64,000 nucleotides of DNA, taken from positions 1 to 64,000 of the forward strand of contig CANNZV010003176.1 in assembly GCA_947561585.1 (NCBI GenBank). Reading direction: 5' to 3'. The position numbers and the translations under genes are program-made. The notes beneath the pieces are model-generated. The model was not told where the DNA came from. It searched no databases and saw nothing but the letters and a program-made list of their open reading frames with translations. Shown one piece after another: positions 58,147-64,000 of the stretch. This stretch comes from Caprella mutica. Lineage: Eukaryota; Arthropoda; Malacostraca; Amphipoda; Caprellidae. Position 1 is the first letter of the stretch. Each line of letters opens with the position of its first letter.

Positions 58147-59272
58147 AGGTTTAAAAATTACCAATCTAACATGATGAAAGTATTGTTAGGTCTTGGTAAC
58201 TCAGCTAGGCACCTAATTATTACTGCCTGAAGAAGTAGGAGCCCAAACTTATTTAGGCCCTAATTACTAGGTCACACTGCAGGAACTGCTAAACTGTTCT
58301 CCAAAACCTCTATTTAAGCTTCTGTTATAACTTATCAGTAAAATACATGCAAATATAGGAGGCTGGAGGAAATAGAATTAATGGATTGTTTGTAGCTACA
58401 CGAAATGTTAAAAATGTCTAGTCTGATTTATTTTATTCAGTTTTTAATTTTGATAGTTAGGTTACTTAGGTATAGTTATAACTAGGGTAATTACAGTTTT
58501 GTTCACACTCACTACCTGTCCCGCTGTTTGTCAGTGTTTGATGTTAAAGTGTGAAAAAAGTCACCATTCAGCAAGAGACTTTCTGTAGGTTATCATAATC
58601 CTCTTGTAAATAAGTATAAAATGTTACATTTATGTCGATGACGTGTAGAATTGGGATTAAAGCGAGCCTAATTATATGAAAGTTACTTCTGAATTTTTTC
58701 CATAATAGAATAATATCTTATTCAACATTTATTTTTCATAACAAATCAAATATTATTACTATTGATAATAATCTATAAATAAATAGCAGATGAAAATATA
58801 ATAATGTATTCAAAAATTGATTTAGTGTCAGTTAAATTCAGATTCCTATTTGTATGTCAGCTAGTTTGAATTTCTCAACATTTATGAAACAATAAGTGTT
58901 AAAACCAGATTCATGGCCAGCTGAAGAATTATTGTCACCAGATGAAGAATTGTCAAAAACAGCAAGATCAGAATTCAAAAATAGATATTCTTAATGGTTA
59001 GTAATAGTAATATAGTGTTATGTTTTAAATGAAATCTAATGGTTTCTTTATGTAGAATATAATGTTCTGATAATAACTAGTTTCACATTTGATAACACTA
59101 GCAACTGATTAATTTGAAGTACTGATTTTTTCTGTGAATTAAAAATTATTAATTTTTCTTCAAGTCCAAGTGATTCAAAATTTGATTTATCTAGCAGATT
59201 TTTAAATTATTTAATTTAACTGAATGACTGTCTATCTTATCTAATTGCTAACTAACAACTAATTATCAACAG
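58147..59272. other. AT-rich region upstream of an unassigned exon
   Basis: No clear gene. A stretch at 58908-58990 contains a short internal duplication (CAGATGAAGAATTGTCA next to GCTGAAGAATTATTGTCA) and could be an exon, but its phase does not join to the exon at 59273. Confidence 0.3.
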
Positions 59273-59467
59273 GTGGATAGTGCTCGGAATTGAGTTGAGA
59301 CCGCGACCCAGAGCTAGCAGGAGAGTGAAGAATAGGTTTTATGATGCAAAGGAGATGATGAATATTTCAAATGCATCACCTATCAGCATGGATTTAAAGA
59401 GGTGGCCTTCTCCATCCATAATCATTTCCAGCACAAACTATGGTACAATAATTGATGACAATAACTG
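59273..59467 (+). CDS. Internal exon of an unrecognised gene
   Basis: A 195-base open segment bounded by a model acceptor (branch-like TGCTAACTAAC, then TTATCAACAG) and a consensus donor GTGAGT at 59468. It begins and ends in the same phase, so it could be skipped without shifting the frame. It encodes a basic, arginine-rich start (IELRPRPRASRRVKNRFYDA) followed by a polar segment ending STNYGTIIDDNN. It is too short to assign. Neighbouring exons could not be found with confidence. Confidence 0.42.
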
Positions 59468-60588
59468 GTGAGTGTTGCTTTCTCTTTACTCATTAAAAAA
59501 TTTCATATTACCTTTAGAAGTAAATGGTTGAGTTGGCATTATACTTTTCAATTTTGCATTCGTTACAGATATGATACCTATCACTTTATCGCATGATGGG
59601 TTTATGAAATGCTGTGATGATATATCAAGATTACACTACCATCCTTTAGTTGTCCTGTCACTGCTATTTGGAATTTATTCGTTCTGAAAAGTATTACAGG
59701 TTTCAAAAACACCTTGTCTAGAATGATTACCTTGTCATGTATTATTAAAAATATTCTTCTACTTTTCAATTGTTTAGAAACTTGATTTCAATGATAATAA
59801 AATACAAAAATTATTAATTTAGGTTTTTAAACTGTATATTTTGTCTGTAAGTATCATACTATAATAAGTTCAATAGGAATTCTTCTTCCTTAGAAATGAA
59901 AAGTTTTAATCAAAATAATTTCAACTGTATTATTCATTATGGCTACCAAGATTATTAAGAATCAACCATATGGTCATAATAGTAATAGATATGCTTTAGT
60001 GTATAGTTGCTCATCTGTTAAGATGGCACAGTCATCAAAAGATATTTGAAGACCAAAAGAGTATGGAACATGGCTGATGTCAGAAAAGTTTCTAAATTTC
60101 TGTGCAAGTTTCTAAATTTCTGTGACAATAAATAGAATTTATCTTAAAATAGAAATGGTATTAAAAAGTAGGATGATATGAAGAGAATCTTTGAAGTGAT
60201 TTCCCCTAAGTATTAATTAACTTGGTAGAACATTCTCATTAACTGAAGTGAAATAAGGAAACAATATTAATAAATAAACTTTATTTAAATATACTTATAA
60301 AATAATTTGCAATATATAAAAGTTGTTTTATTTTCACTCTACATGTTAATACTAAAAACAGTGTCATAGCTTTTTGAATATAGCTAACTAAAGAAGATGA
60401 ATAGAAAGCAGCTTAATTGCACAATAAACATTAATTTTATCGGCATACTAATGATGAGTACAGTGCAGAATTAGAGAAACAATCATATATGAGAACCAAC
60501 CAAACTCAGCTTACAAATAGAAAAAAATCTGCAGAGATGACAAAATACAACTTGATTTAAGTGCAGTCAAACTAAGCTGTCATTTTTA
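59468..60588. other. Region between two unassigned exons
   Basis: AT-rich with no ORF, RNA gene or repeat I can support; AAGTTTCTAAATTTCTGTG is duplicated at about 60088-60120. Confidence 0.3.
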
Positions 60589-60792
60589 TTAAACGAAATA
60601 GCTAGTCATTTTTATTATCATTTCCCAGTCAGGGACCCTGAATCTGCTCTTGACTGTCAGATTTATAGCTTCAGGTGGTGGTATTAAAGATGATAATGAG
60701 TCATGACCGAGGAATCTATCCAGTTCCAAATTATGGGAAACAGGATCGGACATTACTGGCTCTAAAATGTAACTCATATCAGATGTGCATAC
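60589..60792 (-). CDS. Probable 3'-terminal exon of an unrecognised minus-strand gene
   Basis: On the minus strand an acceptor TTATTCACAG at about 60793 is followed by an open frame of about 65 codons. It includes LELDRFLGHDSLSSLIPPPE and SRFRVPDWEMIIKM and ends ...SYFV, stop, with AATAAA overlapping the stop region. Codon-like composition and the terminal signal suggest a real last exon. No family is recognised, and the upstream exon was not located (a GTAAGG donor near 60895 is a candidate but the phase is uncertain). Confidence 0.4.
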   Translation of the reverse strand, partial: VCTSDMSYILEPVMSDPVSHNLELDRFLGHDSLSSLIPPPEAINLTVKSRFRVPDWEMIIKMTSYFV

Positions 60793-60949
60793 TCTGTGAA
60801 TAATATATAAAACATATATTTACATAATTATTTGATGGTAGCATATTTCACTTATTATTTCAATGATTGTTGTGAATTAAATTTCAAATGAATTACCTTA
60901 CTATCTGCTGCTACTGGCTGCTCTGGTTGTCCTTTATGATGTTTGGAGT

Positions 60950-61140
60950 TTTGAAGTTTATCCAGCGACTGTTGAGGCCTTGAAATTGGCCTTCAGAAAT
61001 ATACGGCAACAATTTTCCAATTAATTCCAATGTTTACATGTAAATATTGGAGAGTATTTTGAAATTTTTGGCCATTTTACAGGGAAATTGGAAAAATTTT
61101 GGAGAGAAATGCATCAAAAGTTGAATATCCGGAGACTGAT
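60950..61140. repeat. TTGGAGA-rich dispersed repeat
   Basis: TTGAAGTTTATCCAGCGACT, ATTGGAGAGTATTT and TTTTTGGCCATTTT occur here and, diverged, at 62105-62330; a weaker relative is at 57300-57480. Non-coding. Confidence 0.65.
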
Positions 61141-61967
61141 TGTGCGTGCTTTACAGATTGGGTTCTCGGTTCATGCTTCATTTTCTCTTTTCTTGTATTC
61201 ATTCCATCTTTCTCTCTCTTCCTCACCTTTTTGACCTTTAACCCAAGTTGTCACAAATTAATTTGCAAGCAACTTCGCAAAGACAAATAAATTCCAATAT
61301 AGGACCAATGAGGCCCAATAGACAATAGTGTCTAATTAATAAAATAATAATTTAATGAGAGCATAAACATATGTTCTAAAGTCTAAACTTCTAATCCAGT
61401 CTACTGAAACTGGTAAAGTTACTTAAGTGTTTGTAGAGATCTCTTATTCTGTTCACAGTGAAATAAATGTCTGTAAATATAAGAATTATTTCAAAATTGT
61501 TCATAGAGAATCAGCCAAATTATTGGAAATTGTTGGTGTATATTTGGTAAAAACTTAAACTTTGACTGAAATTGTTGAAGCTATTCTTCGATTTCTGTTC
61601 ATTTTTATTAAAAATTAAAAAAGTGTTATCATAGATAGCTACTTTCAAATCTTCTTTATTTTGCCAGAATGGGAGAGGAAAATGCAATAAGACTGCTAAA
61701 TTATAACTAAGCAATAAGTAGCTATGATATCTACCCCATTTTTCTTTTTAATTGTCAATTTTTAATAAAATAACAAAAAGGGGAAAATAGCTTCAATGAT
61801 CTCAGTCAAAGCTTAAGTGCAACTTTATCGGAATTTTTTCAGCTTTTTGAGTGATTTAGGTCAGTGGAATTTAATGCACCAAATACAGACTGGCACCTCA
61901 TCCCGACAAGTTACCGGCAGCCCAGCTCACTGTGTGAAAACAATTTGGATACTCCTGCGGGCCTGCT

Positions 61968-62018
61968 CTATATAGACACTAGAACATTCACTGCAAAGTT
62001 CCAGTCAGCACAGACAAA
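61968..62018 (+). promoter_or_regulatory. Candidate TATA/Inr promoter with first-exon donor
   Basis: CTCTATATAGAC (TATA box at about 61968-61975) is followed about 30 bases later by an Inr-like TTCCAGTCAGC and then by AGACAAAGTAAGT, a consensus donor at 62019. The surrounding 61880-62110 region is less AT-rich than its flanks. The downstream gene, if any, lies outside the window or in unrecognised exons. Confidence 0.35.
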
Positions 62019-62104
62019 GTAAGTTCTCCATTACCCAGGCTGGCTCAATAGATTTATAGTGCTCGGAGAAACTTCACAACTTCGTGCATCTTTTGCAGAC
62101 TGGG

Positions 62105-62330
62105 CGGCAGCGTTGAAGTTTATCCGGCGACTATTGAAGCCATGAAATTAGTCTCCTGAATTATCTGGTGAAAATTTTCTAAATAAATCCTTTGTTTACC
62201 AGCATGCAATTTTTGGAGAGTATTTAAAGATTTTTGGCCATTTTGGAGAGAAATTTGATAATCTTCAGAGAGAAATTGTCCCAAAAATTAAATATCTAGA
62301 GATTGATTATGTATGCTCCATATTTCAAAG
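62105..62330. repeat. TTGGAGA-rich dispersed repeat, second copy
   Basis: Diverged direct copy of 60950-61140 (TTGAAGTTTATCCGGCGACT, TTGGAGAGTATTT, TTTTTGGCCATTTT). Confidence 0.65.
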
Positions 62331-62698
62331 TGTGGCAGGAAAGTTTCCAATTATTGATAAAGGTCACCACATTTAATATACTTTAAAGAAGAAATTTGAC
62401 TTCCTGGTGAATATTATACACTTGAAAACATCCTTATATAATATACTTCATGTGTAATGAGTGTGTATCTCTTGAGACTCCAGTCTGAAAAGTATGACAG
62501 TATTTGTAATTTAATGATTAGCTAATCCAGTGGCCAAGTCCTATTTAATTCCTATGTTCCCATGTTATTTGCTGCACCAAAATGGTAATTTTATAAAAAG
62601 ATCCTGGGACTAAGGAGACCCATGTTTCAAAGTGTGACAGGAAAGTCTCCAGTTTAGTGAGAGAATGGATCCATGTTGCAACATTCAAGACATTTTGA

Positions 62699-63235
62699 AG
62701 GTCCCCTCCAAGCAAATTTTAAATCAATGAGGCTAATGTTTAGATTTAACAGCAAACCCCAGAAAATTTGAAAGCATATTTTTAATTTTATAGGGTTGTG
62801 AAATTTTATATAATAAAAGCTCCACAAAACCCGTCTTACTTCCGACTTTCTGATTTTCAGTCTGAAGAAAAAATATATACCATTTGTTTTGATTGTGAAC
62901 TAGGTAAGTATCATCAACTCACTATTAAATATTACTATTAGGTATAAAATTAGATAAACTTAGTGCAAAAAGGTTTTTATACTTCAGGGAACAATTTAAA
63001 TCTTAAACAAAGGCCAAACATTCATTGTTTGTTTATAAAATTCAAATAGTAAATCAAAACAAAGAGTGTACAATCTCTTTCTTCAGCGACAGATTAGTGA
63101 TTCGCTCAATTGTTGTACAAAAGTTTCAAAAATACTGAACTGAATTCTATGCAGTTTGCAGAATAATGATCCTACTAGACCTTAGTTCTACAATATTATA
63201 TTATAAACTTATTTTTATCTAAGAGCCTCTAGTTA
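62699..63235. mobile_element. AGGTCC-end MITE, copy C (degraded)
   Basis: The left end AGGTCCCCTCCAAGC is preserved; the interior follows copies A and B (CAAAACAAAGAGTGTACAAT, ATTAGTGATTCGCTCAATTG). The right end has decayed to GAGCCTCTAG. Confidence 0.75.
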
Positions 63236-63477
63236 AGATTTTAAACTTGAAATAAAACATCCTTATGCTTCAATTCTGATGCACGTGAATCTCATTAGAC
63301 TATTTCATAGTAATTTACTTGATATTTACATGTTTTTAAACTTATTTTACCCCACAAGAGTCACCAGAATATTGGCAACTTTCTCCATAGTCCATACATT
63401 GAAACAGGGGAGGAGACCTTTTTTTCACACTGATTGAGACTATTTTATTGGGAGCAAGTAAAGGTATCTATTGGACC

Positions 63478-63908
63478 TGGGTCCGTTATCTTTACTTGGT
63501 TAAATTAATAATTAAATTATTAAATATTTGACCAATAATTGGAATATGAATATAATTTTGGAATCATAGATACTTCATTAGAGGATTTGAACATAATATT
63601 TTCCATTTTTGTACCATAGCTCGTTCTTCACAACTTCAAAATGGATCTGGTTTTTTATCAATTCTTACAATTAATAAAATATGCAAAATTAATGTACATC
63701 ATTAATATTATCATTTAATAGGTAAGTATATATTCATAAAATATTGAAGCAAATTTTTTTAAAACTGAAATAAAGTTTTCTGGACCGTTAACTTTACTAG
63801 CTTTGTTTCTGGACCGTTAACTTTACTAGCTTTGTTTCTGGTCCGTTATCTTTACTAGCTTCCTTTCTGGTCAATTATCTTTACTTGATCCATTATCTTT
63901 ACTTGGTA
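63478..63908. mobile_element. GGTCCGTTATCTTTACTT-end MITE, copy 2
   Basis: Left end GGTCCGTTATCTTTACTT; right end carries three to four tandem 29-bp units (CTGGACCGTTAACTTTACTA plus GCTTTGTTT). It is the reverse-orientation relative of 51011-51443. Confidence 0.8.
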
Positions 63909-64000
63909 ATAAAGCATGTCCAAACTCGCCATTTTAATGGTGAGCTCATGACAGTTATTTTGAGTCCTTCAATTGCAAATGGCAAGAAATATCTAATATT

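Noticed and set aside
1..64000. tRNA, rRNA or other structured RNA genes
   Set aside because: I looked for cloverleaf ends and conserved promoter boxes and saw none that I could support by eye.

Overview
The window is eukaryotic nuclear DNA: AT-rich, with GT-AG introns, polyadenylation signals, satellites, MITEs, and both LTR and non-LTR retrotransposons. Genes resembling COMMD2 and the ER-stress kinase PERK, together with gypsy-type elements, point to an animal. Genome texture suggests an arthropod, probably an insect, but the species cannot be fixed from sequence alone.

Layout. (1) 1-2.6 kb: the last three exons of a COMM-domain gene (COMMD2-like, + strand). Its first visible splice acceptor lies in the last unit of a roughly 40-copy, 30-bp tandem repeat. 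(2) 4.3-38.8 kb: an accessory region built from three tandem copies of a roughly 6.86-kb unit. Each unit carries one two-exon gene for an unrecognised protein of about 560 residues with a C-terminal C3HC4 RING finger. Each also carries its own promoter-like block (CRE, CCAAT, E-box, TATA), a DUF4817/mariner-like transposase relic, a 164-bp TA-flanked MITE, a pogo-like hairpin and an intronic TTAA MITE. Copy 3 has taken two young insertions: a 3.7-kb LTR element without pol but with one unknown 256-codon ORF, and a complete 9.9-kb Ty3/gypsy element with identical LTRs, gag, pol and a small third ORF. The gypsy element sits inside the MITE inside the RING-gene intron, so the last pair of RING zinc ligands lies about 10.5 kb from the rest of the gene. 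(3) 3.5-4.0 and 39.8-40.3 kb: inverted copies of one dispersed repeat bracket the array. (4) 42.0-56.7 kb: a PERK (eIF2-alpha kinase 3) gene on the minus strand, eight coding exons whose lengths and phases add up to 903 codons. A single in-frame TAG at codon 591 interrupts the kinase insert. Its largest intron holds a 23-bp satellite, itself interrupted by a 5'-truncated non-LTR retrotransposon, plus MITEs. (5) 57-64 kb: MITEs and repeat relics, one well-formed internal exon on the + strand, a probable terminal exon on the - strand and a TATA/Inr-like promoter candidate; none of these genes is recognised.

The most unusual content is the RING-gene array (local amplification, intact frames, many replacement changes in copy 2), the tandem repeat that reproduces a splice acceptor, the PERK amber codon, and the unknown ORFs of the two LTR elements. 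All coordinates come from reading the sequence by eye; long repeat edges may be off by several bases.
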